Notes: a model not told the origin generated them from the letters alone. DNA of 64,000 nt from Finegoldia magna ATCC 53516 (GCF_000159695.1 NZ_CM000955.1:1003473-1067472); one strand, 5' to 3'. Positions 26,600 to 35,441 are shown, counted from the stretch's first letter. Numbers and translations are program-made.

Positions 26600-28633
26600 T
26601 TATCTTACTACTACTGCCATTCTTCTCGACAAATAATTTTCCGATACTTCACTGTATGATTTTGTGATTTCGTTTGAGTACCAAGGATCTGCCAAGTAGA
26701 ATCTGTTTGTTTTTGGATTATATCCATTGATGCAAATTCCGTGGTTGTTTGCGAAAAATCTCTTTCCGTAAACATTTGTTGACCATCTTGGTTTTTCCCA
26801 TCTCAACGTTCCATAGTACATAATTGTGTTACCATTTTGAAGTTCAGCCAAAATATCTCTCATATTTGAACCAGAAATATTTTCTGCCTTACCATTTGCA
26901 AATCTGTTTGCAAATTTAGTCATTGGTTCTGGGTTCATATATGTCGCCATAACTCTTGTGTGATAATAAGCGTCCCAAACGTAAGGATTCTTTGAGAAAC
27001 CAGTGTTATTATCGTTAGTGTTCATTGGAAGTTGATTCAAAAATTCGTTGTAAGTGTACTCCAACGCATAACCTTTTGCTTGTAATGCGTGATACATTGC
27101 TGTTGGTTCGCAACCAATTGGAGCAGCTTTTTGTTTAATTCCACGTTGTGATTTTGGTGTGATTTGGTTCATTATATTTGGAACTGTGATGTGTGATATT
27201 CCGAAATCTTGTGGATTATAATATTTGAATCCTTCCGGTCTAATCCATCCGTTAATTCCATTGAATGACAAATTAACCCACTTATCTTCAACCTTTACAA
27301 CTTTCAAAATCTTGTTAACTGCAACATCGATTACTTTTTTCGCTGTGTCTTTCATTTCAGTTAACAAAGAAATTGCTTTGTTATTAACAACGTAATCTTT
27401 TAATATGAATATATTTCTGTCTGTTTTGTAAACTTTGATTAATTCTTTTTTTAATAAAGCATTCTTGATATTTGTGAAGCAATCATCTGAAATAGAATTT
27501 TTGCCGCCAAATACGTAAGATTTTTCTTCTACATTCAAATTTTTCAAATAATTTTCGTGAGTTTGTGCTTTGTTAGAAGAACTTGCTTCTTTTTCCAATT
27601 GAATATTATTTCTTGGAACTAATACAATTGGAGCGTCGATTTTTTGACTAACTGGAGCTGCTGCTAATGCATCTGCATACACTTCTCCTGTTGTAAATAT
27701 AGCTTTTTTTGCGTTAGGATAAGCGATCTTGGATACTTCAACGCTTGTTTTGTATCTGTCATGACCTGCAATTCTTGTAGATTTCAAATTAAGAATGCTG
27801 TCGATTTCTGCTTTTACAGAATCGCTGATGCTGTTAGCTCCACCTACGATATAACTTTTTAAAATCTTTGTCTTATCGATTGATGATAAATACTCTTTGA
27901 TTGATGTAGGTAGTGTGTTTTTTTGAACTAGAAGGATTGGAGATTTCGTTTTGTTTGCAAGTCCAACAGAACTCAAACTATCTGCATAATTTTCTCCGCT
28001 TGCAAACACCAATGTGTCCGCATCTTTCTTATTCTTTGCTAATTTGGCGTTGACAGCGTATCTGTCATGTCCGTCGATTCTTTCAACTTCGATTCCCATT
28101 TTTTTCAAAAATTCTTCAACATCTTTGCTGATTGTCTTTTCGCCACCAATGATGTGAACTTTTTTGATGTTTTTGTTCTTTAGTTGTTGTCTAGTTTTTT
28201 CGTTTAACTTGGAACCTTCAGTGTACAAAATCGGCATCTTACCATCAGTGATGTTGCCAGAGCTTATCGCATCGGCGAACACTTCGCTTGATGTAAGTAC
28301 AACTTCTTCTGCCTTGTCGAAAAACTCATCGTGAATCTTGTTTGCAGATTCAAATCTGTCATGTCCTTCGACTCTTTCAGCTACGTTTTTGTCCGTAAGA
28401 ACTTCCTTGTGTTCTTCCTTTTTTGGTTGGTCTTTTGGTTGTTCTTCGTCCTTTTTTTCTGTTTGGTTAGCTTTTTCTGTAGAATTTCCTTCTTGTTTTG
28501 AACTATTTTCAGGATTTAATTGTTTGTCATTTACTTCAACTTTTGGTGAAATAATTTCTTCTTCGGCATAACTAATTCCTGTTGTCATTGAAAATGCTAG
28601 TAGAAAAGCTATCAATAACTTTTTTTTATTCAT
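26600..28633 (-). CDS. CWB2 surface protein with C39-like cysteine peptidase domain
   Basis: A 677-residue exported protein. Signal peptide 1-23, a charged Lys/Glu/Gln spacer 24-85, three CWB2 repeats about 86-400 (GHDRF/GHDRY openings), an SH3-like strand region about 420-475, and a C-terminal papain-like domain of the Peptidase_C39_2 type. Probable catalytic residues are C508 (APIGCEPTAM), H631 (ANNHGICING) and D649 (LADPWY). It is likely a wall-bound protease or amidase acting outside the cell; the substrate is unknown. It has an AAGGAGG ribosome site and its own terminator. Confidence 0.88.
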   Translation of the reverse strand: MNKKKLLIAFLLAFSMTTGISYAEEEIISPKVEVNDKQLNPENSSKQEGNSTEKANQTEKKDEEQPKDQPKKEEHKEVLTDKNVAERVEGHDRFESANKIHDEFFDKAEEVVLTSSEVFADAISSGNITDGKMPILYTEGSKLNEKTRQQLKNKNIKKVHIIGGEKTISKDVEEFLKKMGIEVERIDGHDRYAVNAKLAKNKKDADTLVFASGENYADSLSSVGLANKTKSPILLVQKNTLPTSIKEYLSSIDKTKILKSYIVGGANSISDSVKAEIDSILNLKSTRIAGHDRYKTSVEVSKIAYPNAKKAIFTTGEVYADALAAAPVSQKIDAPIVLVPRNNIQLEKEASSSNKAQTHENYLKNLNVEEKSYVFGGKNSISDDCFTNIKNALLKKELIKVYKTDRNIFILKDYVVNNKAISLLTEMKDTAKKVIDVAVNKILKVVKVEDKWVNLSFNGINGWIRPEGFKYYNPQDFGISHITVPNIMNQITPKSQRGIKQKAAPIGCEPTAMYHALQAKGYALEYTYNEFLNQLPMNTNDNNTGFSKNPYVWDAYYHTRVMATYMNPEPMTKFANRFANGKAENISGSNMRDILAELQNGNTIMYYGTLRWEKPRWSTNVYGKRFFANNHGICINGYNPKTNRFYLADPWYSNEITKSYSEVSENYLSRRMAVVVR

Positions 28634-28685
28634 ACCTTCCTCCTTAACAAAAATTATACCACATATTTAGAAGGAAATTTCATTT

Positions 28686-30521
28686 TTAAACATAAAATTC
28701 TGCTTGTGCATCCCACAATTTTTTATACATTCCATTCTTCGAAATCAAGCTGTCGTGATCTCCTGTCTCAGCGATTTCTCCCTTGTCGAACACGATAATT
28801 TTATCAGAGAATTTGCAGCTAGATAACCTGTGTGAGATAAAAATCGCCGTTCTATCTTTGATTATTTGACCCAATTTTTCGTAAATTTCAGCTTCACTTA
28901 TAGGGTCCAAACTTGCCGTCGGTTCATCCAAAATCAAGAACGGGCTGTCTTGGTACAACGCTCTTGCAATGGCGATTTTTTGTTCTTGACCTTTGGAAAC
29001 GCTGATTCCATTTTCGTCGATATCTTTGTACAGATACGTTTCGATTCCTTTGTCCCATTTTTGAACATCGTCGTACATTCCAACATCTTTGAGCGATTGA
29101 ATGATTTTTTCTTCGTCGTAATCCATTCCCGATGCGACATTTTGCGCCAATGGATATGCGAACAAATTAAAATCTTGGAACACAACTGAGAATATTTTCA
29201 AATACTCATCGTATCTGTATTTTTTGATGTTAATTCCGTTCAACAAGATTTCCCCTTCAGTAACATCGTAAAATCTAATCAACAACTTCACAAAAGTAGT
29301 CTTGCCACAACCATTTTGCCCCACAATCGCCAATTTTTTCCCAAGGTCGAATTTCAAATTGATATTTTTCAATATCCAATTGTCAGTTCCAGGATATTTG
29401 AAGCTGACATTTTTGAATTCGACTTCGTATTTTTTGTCGGATCTTTTTTCCGTAGTCAAACTTCCGTTGTAAAAATCCGATTTTTTGTGCAAATAATCCA
29501 TCGTAAGTTCTGCGTACGGAGTGTTTCCCTTGTACAATGCAACTCCTTCCAAGAATTTCGACAAATTGCTCGTAAAATTTATCAAACTTCCCAAATATTG
29601 GCTGAGCATTCCGATTGAAATAGATCCCAGTAATGATTTGGATACTACGACAAGATAAATCAATAAAACTTGTAATTTTGAGAAAAATTCGCTGAGTATT
29701 TTGTACGTGACGCCTTCTGTCGACATAATTCTGTCAAAAACTCCACCTGGGTTAAAAATCCCACATCCATCGGTCATATTAGCTGCGATATTATATTGAC
29801 GGTACATTCTCGTATCAAGCATCCTGCTTTTATCTTTCATTCGCCAACAATAAAATGAGAACACTCTATTTCCAAATTTTCCTTCTTCATTTATTTTATG
29901 CCAAATTTCAAATTGTTTTCCGTTAATTTTCTGTGAAATCCAAGATAAAAATACAACTACTACAATCAACAAAACATTTATCCAAGCGCTATTCAGAAAA
30001 GAAAATTTTTCTGGTGCGTTCCATTTCGTCACTAAAAATTCATACGACAAAACCAAACTACCAACCATCGCCAATAAAGACTCCAATATCATATCGTATG
30101 CGTAAAGAACTCTTATGATTCCGAATTCACCGAAGTTTATGTTTTGTTCTATATTTGATTTTTCTCCGATAATATCTGTGTCTTGAGATTGTTTGTAATC
30201 TAATTCGTTGAATTTTTCGGATAAAATATGGAAAAATATCTCGTATTTCTTGTCATTGTATGTGTTTTGGATTTTATTCGTCAAGGCGAGAATAATTTGA
30301 ATGAAAAACACTGACAACAACGCAATTACTGCCCATTTGCCTACAAATTGTACAGGCATTTTATTGACGATCCCGTCTATCATTCTAGCAGATGCGTAAA
30401 TGCTAATTAACGGAAAAATCGCAGAGAATAAACAGTTAAGAGTGTAGTTGATGATAAGTTTTTTGTAATTTTTCCACAAAACACTCCAAGTATCTTTGAA
30501 TAGTTTAAGATTCTTTTGCAT
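28686..30521 (-). CDS. ABC exporter half-transporter (subunit 2)
   Basis: Fused membrane and ATPase half-transporter of 611 residues. About six helices lie in residues 20-330. The nucleotide-binding domain has Walker A GQNGCGKTT, a changed signature VSKGQEQ in place of the usual SGGQ, and Walker B LILDEPTASLDP. It overlaps the upstream half-transporter by 17 bases, so the pair very likely forms a heterodimer with one weakened ATP site. Substrate unknown. The kinase/regulator pair upstream suggests induction by a signal. Confidence 0.87.
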   Translation of the reverse strand: MQKNLKLFKDTWSVLWKNYKKLIINYTLNCLFSAIFPLISIYASARMIDGIVNKMPVQFVGKWAVIALLSVFFIQIILALTNKIQNTYNDKKYEIFFHILSEKFNELDYKQSQDTDIIGEKSNIEQNINFGEFGIIRVLYAYDMILESLLAMVGSLVLSYEFLVTKWNAPEKFSFLNSAWINVLLIVVVVFLSWISQKINGKQFEIWHKINEEGKFGNRVFSFYCWRMKDKSRMLDTRMYRQYNIAANMTDGCGIFNPGGVFDRIMSTEGVTYKILSEFFSKLQVLLIYLVVVSKSLLGSISIGMLSQYLGSLINFTSNLSKFLEGVALYKGNTPYAELTMDYLHKKSDFYNGSLTTEKRSDKKYEVEFKNVSFKYPGTDNWILKNINLKFDLGKKLAIVGQNGCGKTTFVKLLIRFYDVTEGEILLNGINIKKYRYDEYLKIFSVVFQDFNLFAYPLAQNVASGMDYDEEKIIQSLKDVGMYDDVQKWDKGIETYLYKDIDENGISVSKGQEQKIAIARALYQDSPFLILDEPTASLDPISEAEIYEKLGQIIKDRTAIFISHRLSSCKFSDKIIVFDKGEIAETGDHDSLISKNGMYKKLWDAQAEFYV

Positions 30522-32307
30522 TGTAGTCCTCCCTGTAATATTTCGCTTGAGTGTCGAACAAATACTTGTACGTTCCGCACTTTTCCATCAATTCTTCGTG
30601 AGTTCCACGTTCTTCAATTCCCTTGTTTCCAATCAACAAAATGTAATCGCAAAATCTCGTCGATGCCATTCTATGAGAAATAAAAATCGATGTGTGGTTT
30701 TTCGTTAGTTCATTGTATTTGTTGTACAAATCTTTTTCTGCTAATGGATCAAGTGCTGCCGTCGGCTCATCTAATATCAAAAACTTCGAATTTTTGTACA
30801 AAGCTCTTGCAAGAAGCAGCTTTTGTGTTTCCCCTCCTGATAAAACAGGCGAATCTTGGTAGATATATTTTTCAATCGTGTTGAATATTCCATTTGGAAA
30901 TTCCTTAACCTTGTCGTAAAGGCCTGCCAATTTCAACACTTCTTCCACGCCTTCCACATCATCTGTGGATTTTGATTGCGTTACATTCATGTAGATAGTT
31001 TCCGGCAATATCGAATAATCTTGGAACACCGCAGAAAACATTTCGTAGTATTTTCTTCTGTTGAGTTCTCTCAAATCAATCCCATTGACAAGCACACGCC
31101 CCTCTGTTGGATCCAAAAATCCTATCAAAAGTTTAATCATCGTAGTTTTCCCCGATCCATTGAGACCAACTACAGCGACCTTTTCTTGTGGATTGACTTG
31201 GAAGTTCAAATTCTCCAATACAAATTCGTCGCTACCAGGATATTTATATCCCACGTTTTCGAATTTTATCGTAATATCCTCATCTGGATTTAATTCGATT
31301 CCTCCGTCTTTTTTGAACTTTTCTTCCAAATCCACAAACTCTCTTACAGTTGCGATGTCCTTTGCTTCCATAAAAAGCACACTCAGAAAATTAAACAATC
31401 TTTGAACATCGTATCCGAATTTTGTTTGTGCAGAAAAAGCCAACAAAAACATACTCGCGTCAATCTTGCCATTCACTGCAAAATTTATAAGATAATAATA
31501 TGTAACGGAATTTCTCAAAAGGTTGAACACGCAATCCAAGAAATCTGCCATCAACATTTTGTTGCCCATTTTGTTCAAGAAATCATCATACAACACAAAA
31601 ACGCTGTCGTATATATCTTCCAGCCAATTTCCTAGGCCAAACATTCTGATATCTTTTGCGTATTCTTGACTGCTCACTGAATAAATGTAGTTGAATTCCT
31701 TCTCAAACCTAGCCTGAGTTTTCCTATTATCGTACTTCCATTGTTTAAGTTTTTTGGAATACATAAAACTGATTAAACTAGCGATAATCGACACCAAAAT
31801 TATAAAAATAGGAAGCCTTGACAGTAAAATCAAATACACACTCGTGCTGATTAATAAATACAAAACGTCTTTCATCGTAATCCAGATATGTTCTGTAGCT
31901 TTATCATTTCCTTCAATATTTACGTTCGCTTTTTCGGATAAATCCAACACATTCTTGTCCAAAGTCATCTCGTAATCCATCGACAAGAATTTTTCGATAC
32001 ATTGATTTAATATCAAAGTTCTCACGTAGATTTTTTTCGGCAAGATTCTCAAATCCAACGACTCTTTTGTCGCAGAACAGATGAAAATCAAGACTGCGAA
32101 CACAACAACAGTAAGCATAATCGTTCTGAAATCTTGTGAATTTTCAACCATTTTGATAATTTGTGGAGTAAAATACAACTGTAAAATATCAATTCCAGCA
32201 GTCGTGATAGCCATAATTATCAGCATGAAAATCAAACTTTTTTGGTTATTCCACGCAAGATTGAACATAAATTTAATATTATCATTTGTAGAATATTTTT
32301 TCTTCAT
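30505..32307 (-). CDS. ABC exporter half-transporter (subunit 1)
   Basis: Half-transporter of 600 residues. The N-terminal membrane domain has six helices. The ATPase domain has Walker A GLNGSGKTT, signature LSGGETQ and Walker B LILDEPTAALDP. It is the first gene of the exporter pair, following a GHKL kinase and a LytTR regulator. Direct repeats at 32359-32397 lie just upstream. The family exports peptides, lipids or drugs; no peptidase C39 domain is present, so it is not a bacteriocin-processing type. Confidence 0.88.
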   Translation of the reverse strand: MKKKYSTNDNIKFMFNLAWNNQKSLIFMLIIMAITTAGIDILQLYFTPQIIKMVENSQDFRTIMLTVVVFAVLIFICSATKESLDLRILPKKIYVRTLILNQCIEKFLSMDYEMTLDKNVLDLSEKANVNIEGNDKATEHIWITMKDVLYLLISTSVYLILLSRLPIFIILVSIIASLISFMYSKKLKQWKYDNRKTQARFEKEFNYIYSVSSQEYAKDIRMFGLGNWLEDIYDSVFVLYDDFLNKMGNKMLMADFLDCVFNLLRNSVTYYYLINFAVNGKIDASMFLLAFSAQTKFGYDVQRLFNFLSVLFMEAKDIATVREFVDLEEKFKKDGGIELNPDEDITIKFENVGYKYPGSDEFVLENLNFQVNPQEKVAVVGLNGSGKTTMIKLLIGFLDPTEGRVLVNGIDLRELNRRKYYEMFSAVFQDYSILPETIYMNVTQSKSTDDVEGVEEVLKLAGLYDKVKEFPNGIFNTIEKYIYQDSPVLSGGETQKLLLARALYKNSKFLILDEPTAALDPLAEKDLYNKYNELTKNHTSIFISHRMASTRFCDYILLIGNKGIEERGTHEELMEKCGTYKYLFDTQAKYYREDYNAKES

Positions 32308-32358
32308 AACTACCTCCCAATAATATATTAACCGAAATACTCTCGTATTTACGTTTTA

Positions 32359-32397
32359 GGGATAAGCATATCAAAAACAGGGATGACTATATCAAAA
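32359..32397 (-). promoter_or_regulatory. Tandem direct repeat, probable LytTR-type operator
   Basis: Two 18-bp repeats, GGGATAAGCATATCAAAA at 32359-32376 and GGGATGACTATATCAAAA at 32380-32397, differ at three positions and are spaced 21 bp start to start. That is two helical turns, the spacing of LytTR-family boxes. The second overlaps the kinase gene's stop codon. On the minus strand a TTGATA in the repeat can serve as the -35 of the exporter promoter. Confidence 0.55.
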
Positions 32398-33052
32398 TCT
32401 CCGTCGTAAAAGCATTGTCCTCTGAATTTCTGTTGATGTAGCCGTCGTATTTGTCGACGATTTCGTCGATACTGATAAGCCCCAGTCCTCTGTTTTCGCC
32501 TTTTGTCGATTTGAAAATTCTGCCAAACTTCTCCTGTTTTTTGCTATTTGATTTATTAGTAAATGAAATGTACAATTTATTGCCCTTCATATCCATGTAA
32601 ATCCTGATAAATCTATCCTCTTCTGGCAAATTTCTCACCGATTCAATCGCATTGTCGAACAAATTCCCGATAATCGTCGCCAAATCGATATCTTTTATAT
32701 CCAGAATATTTGAAATCTTGCAGTCTGCAATGCATTTTATGTTTTCATTAGTCGCCATAGTTATCTTGGAATTCAAAATAGCATCCGCCATCCTATTTCC
32801 TGTCCTAATCACAGGCGCGATAGAATGCAAATTCTCGTCCAAATTATCCAAGTAATTCTTGATAGATTCCATATCATTTTCAGCCACAAAAGAGCGCAAA
32901 GTTTGCAAGTGATTTCTGTAATTGTGGCGAAATTTTCTGATATCGCGGTACATATTCTCTACTTCTTGATAGTGAGTGTTCAACAGTTGTTGTTGATATT
33001 CAAAAATGTCTTTTTTTGAAAATAAAATCCTAATTTTACTTAAAAATCTCAT
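32387..33052 (-). CDS. Soluble GHKL sensor histidine kinase, no sensor domain
   Basis: A 221-residue kinase of the AgrC/CitA-like GHKL class. The dimerisation helix carries the phospho-acceptor H43 in DIRKFRHNYRNHL. The N box is GNLFDNAIES (129-138) and the G box is NRGLGLISI. Usual relatives have five to seven transmembrane helices before this; here there are only about 20 residues and no membrane segment. The frame directly follows the regulator gene (7-bp gap), so it is complete as it stands. It phosphorylates, most likely, the LytTR regulator just upstream. Confidence 0.85.
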   Translation of the reverse strand: MRFLSKIRILFSKKDIFEYQQQLLNTHYQEVENMYRDIRKFRHNYRNHLQTLRSFVAENDMESIKNYLDNLDENLHSIAPVIRTGNRMADAILNSKITMATNENIKCIADCKISNILDIKDIDLATIIGNLFDNAIESVRNLPEEDRFIRIYMDMKGNKLYISFTNKSNSKKQEKFGRIFKSTKGENRGLGLISIDEIVDKYDGYINRNSEDNAFTTEILI

Positions 33053-33059
33053 ATTTATC

Positions 33060-33755
33060 CTAATAAAACTCGATAATTTTTCTGTTAAGTTCGTTGAACT
33101 TCACATTTGACAACAAAAATTTGCTATCATCTTCCAACAAAACATAATCCTTCTTGGTTTCTGCAATTTTTTCGATATTGATAATTTCCGAACGACTCAC
33201 CTTGAAAAACCTATCGTCCAACATATCCAATAGTTGTGTCAACGTCATCCTAATTCTGTAATTTTTATTTTGTGCGAAAATATCCACGTAATTTTTATCC
33301 GAAATACAACTGAAGATATCCTTCAACAAAATCTTCGTATTAATCCCATCATCCTTTACAATGATGAACTTCTCTTTATTGTTCATTTGATTCGTTGCCT
33401 TGTCCAGAAGTTCGAAAAGCTTCTCCTTTTTTATAGGCTTAATCAAGAAATTCAGCGCATTGACATCATATCCGTATCCGATATATTCTGGATAACCACT
33501 TATGAAAATAATCTGAATATCCGAATTTTTCTCACGAATTCTCTTGGATAGTTCAACGCCATTAATCTTTTTCATCTCAACATCCAACAACAAAATATCT
33601 ATATAATCATTTTCATCGTAATTGAATATGAAATTCTCCCCCGATGAAAAAAGCTTAGTCTTCAAATCGATTTTATTGATATTTGCCCATTCTTCGCAGT
33701 ATTTTCTGTACAAATTTCTTATATTTTCTTCGTCATCTACGATTGCAATATTCAT
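33060..33755 (-). CDS. LytTR-family response regulator
   Basis: A 231-residue regulator of the AgrA/LytR type. The receiver domain occupies 1-120 with the acidic pair D7-D8 and phospho-acceptor D58 (ILLLDVEM) and K107-like lysine in LIKPIKKEK. The LytTR DNA-binding domain occupies about 130-228 (RFFKVSRSEIINIEKI). It binds tandem 9-bp-type direct repeats. A candidate site lies at 32359-32397 before the ABC exporter. First gene of the regulatory pair. Confidence 0.9.
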   Translation of the reverse strand: MNIAIVDDEENIRNLYRKYCEEWANINKIDLKTKLFSSGENFIFNYDENDYIDILLLDVEMKKINGVELSKRIREKNSDIQIIFISGYPEYIGYGYDVNALNFLIKPIKKEKLFELLDKATNQMNNKEKFIIVKDDGINTKILLKDIFSCISDKNYVDIFAQNKNYRIRMTLTQLLDMLDDRFFKVSRSEIINIEKIAETKKDYVLLEDDSKFLLSNVKFNELNRKIIEFY

Positions 33756-33800
33756 AACACACCTCTGTAATATTTTATCACAATAAATTATTTCTCAATA

Positions 33801-33832
33801 AAAAAAGCTACTGACACCTTGTGCCAATAGCT
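33801..33832 (-). terminator. Terminator after galU
   Basis: Imperfect stem AGCTACTGACAC/GTGCCAATAGCT with a short loop, T run on the minus strand. Confidence 0.75.
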
Positions 33833-33837
33833 AAATA

Positions 33838-34701
33838 TTATTTTTCTCGTAAAAACTCTAACAATTCGTCCTTTATTTTTTCGTCATTAAGTGCGAAATC
33901 AACCGTAGCCTTCACAAAACCAAGCTTGTTACCGACATCATATCTCTTGCCTATAAAATCATAAGCAATCATCTTGCGTTTTTCTGCAAGCTTGTTCAAA
34001 GCATCAGTCAATTGAATTTCGTTATTCTTGCCAGGTTTCGTTTCGTGAAGAATCGGAAAAATATCCGGCGTTACAATGTATCTTCCAAGAATCGCCAAGT
34101 TAGTCGTAGCTTCATCACGACTTGGTTTTTCGACCAACGACTCAACCTCAGTAATTCTATCAGAAGTCTTCACACCATTCACAATCCCGTACTTATCAAC
34201 ATCATCCCACGAAACTTTTTGCACACCCAAAATCGGCGACTGTTCAGTCTCGTAAATATCCACCATTTGTTTGATACAAGGAAGCTCATCTGGGGTATTG
34301 TAGATAATATCATCACCCAACAAAATCGCAAAAGGCTCATCGCCAACAAAACTTTCCGCGTATTTTATCGCATCTCCAAGACCGTTTTTCTTCTTCTGTC
34401 TAATAGTGTAGATGTTCGCCATCTTCGATAACTCGTGAATTTCTCGTGATATCTCCGAAGACTTCTTGTTCAATTCGTATTCCAATTCGAAATTCACATC
34501 AAAATAATCCTCGATCGATCCCTTATCCTTGCTTATAATAATCAAAATATCCGTAATTCCAGAATCCACAACCTCCTTTACAATATGATGCAAAGTTGGT
34601 TTGTCGTAGATTGGAAGCATCTCCTTCGGAACAGATTTCGATGCAGGAAGCATCCTCGTACCAAAACCCGCCGCAGGAATAACCGCTTTTCTTACCTTCA
34701 T
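33838..34701 (-). CDS. galU: UTP-glucose-1-phosphate uridylyltransferase
   Basis: Makes UDP-glucose from UTP and glucose-1-phosphate for wall and capsule sugars. 287 residues. The nucleotide-binding start AAGFGTRMLPASKSVPKEML and the sugar-site segments YDKPTLHHIV and GRYIVTPDIFPIL are clear. Own terminator. It stands downstream of a long repeat-bearing stretch; the ribosome site GGAGCGAC precedes the ATG. Confidence 0.95.
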   Translation of the reverse strand: MKVRKAVIPAAGFGTRMLPASKSVPKEMLPIYDKPTLHHIVKEVVDSGITDILIIISKDKGSIEDYFDVNFELEYELNKKSSEISREIHELSKMANIYTIRQKKKNGLGDAIKYAESFVGDEPFAILLGDDIIYNTPDELPCIKQMVDIYETEQSPILGVQKVSWDDVDKYGIVNGVKTSDRITEVESLVEKPSRDEATTNLAILGRYIVTPDIFPILHETKPGKNNEIQLTDALNKLAEKRKMIAYDFIGKRYDVGNKLGFVKATVDFALNDEKIKDELLEFLREK

Positions 34702-34824
34702 TGTCGCTCCTCGTGTTAAAATTTTACGCCATAAATCATTTGTCTCTAATAATATTGTAACAAGAAAAATTGATTTTTGCTACAAGGGGGTGGGTCGCAG
34801 GATTTTAAAGTCGCATGTGCTATC

Positions 34825-35012
34825 AAAAAGTGGAAAACCGATTTGCACGAATATCTGACTTACGAAAATAAAAAAATCCTCTCACTCGTGACCCTAAAAT
34901 CTCAAGTGCGCCTACGGCTGGCACGAGTGAGATTTTCTGCGGGTCACTTCGCTTGGATTTTTAATTATTTTCTCCAGATGATATTCTTAGCAAAATCGGT
35001 AATCCACTTTTT
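34825..35012. repeat. Long-hairpin repeat, copy C (inverted orientation)
   Basis: Stems from outside in: AAAAAGTGG/CCACTTTTT (34825-34833, 35004-35012), ACCGATTTGC/GCAAAATCGGT, GAATATC/GATATTC (34849-34855, 34980-34986), AAAAATCC/GGATTTTT, GTGACCC/GGGTCAC, AAAATCTCA/TGAGATTTT, GTGC/GCAC, GCC/GGC. Nearly the whole 188 nt is paired. Its flanks, read on the minus strand, match the other copies (TTTTGCTAAGAATATCAT and CAGATATTCGTGCAAATC). Confidence 0.9.
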
Positions 35013-35114
35013 ACGCAGCACCAAAGTTTTTTCATCTCCATATCCTCGTTATAAAACTTACCTATTTTTTAATCGATTTTTTTATATTAGTCATTTTATC
35101 CCTGTAGATATACA

Positions 35115-35299
35115 AAATCAGATTACTGCATTTGCTAAGAATATCATTCGTAGGAAATTTAAATGATTTCAAATCGAAAAAATCCGCCAGAAATTTGACC
35201 GCTTGAGTGCGTAGCACGAGCTTCAAATTTCAGGATTTTGAGATTTAGAAATCACAAATTTACGAAGACAGATATTCGTGCAAATCAGTTTTCTGATTT
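35115..35299. repeat. Long-hairpin repeat, copy B
   Basis: Stems: AAATCAGA/TCTGATTT (35115-35122, 35292-35299), ATTTGC/GCAAAT, GAATATC/GATATTC, TTCGT/ACGAA, AAATTT/AAATTT, GATTTC/GAAATC, AAATC/GATTT, AAAATCC/GGATTTT, GAAATTTGA/TCAAATTTC, GTGC/GCAC. 185 nt. Same unit as copy A in direct orientation. Confidence 0.9.
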
Positions 35300-35401
35300 C
35301 TTATGTGCTGAAACTGTCTTGATTTTGCCATAAGCCAGACGATGCGTGTTACGACTTTTATTCCGTATCTTCATGTAGCGACTTTTATTCTTTACCACAA
35401 T

Positions 35402-35429
35402 AAAAAAATAGGCAATCCCCGTTGCCTAT
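35402..35429 (-). terminator. Terminator after clpB
   Basis: Perfect 8-bp stem ATAGGCAA/TTGCCTAT with a T run on the minus strand. Confidence 0.85.
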
Positions 35430-35441
35430 TTTCCATAAAAT

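Larger units (their letters stand above)
34702..35441. other. Gene-free stretch of 740 bp with two long hairpins
   Basis: No credible gene. It contains two long-hairpin repeats in opposite orientation (34825-35012 and 35115-35299). Also present are an inverted pair related to AAAGTCGC near 34807 and 35385, two copies of CGACTTTTATTC near 35357 and 35382, and the clpB terminator. Confidence 0.75.

Noticed and set aside
34777..35166. 129-codon open frame on the plus strand between galU and clpB
   Set aside because: It passes straight through both long hairpins, whose base pairing explains the sequence; no ribosome site and no family features.
34838..35288. A MITE with terminal inverted repeats spanning both hairpins
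   Set aside because: The matching ends are explained by two copies of one hairpin unit in opposite orientation; copy A stands alone elsewhere, so the single hairpin is the basic unit. No clear target duplication was seen.
34825..35299. Integron attC sites or IS200/IS605-derived (REP-like) ends as an explanation of the long hairpins
   Set aside because: No RYYYAAC/GTTRRRY core pairs, no integrase, and the sequence shares nothing with the hairpins of the IS200-like element at 22 kb.
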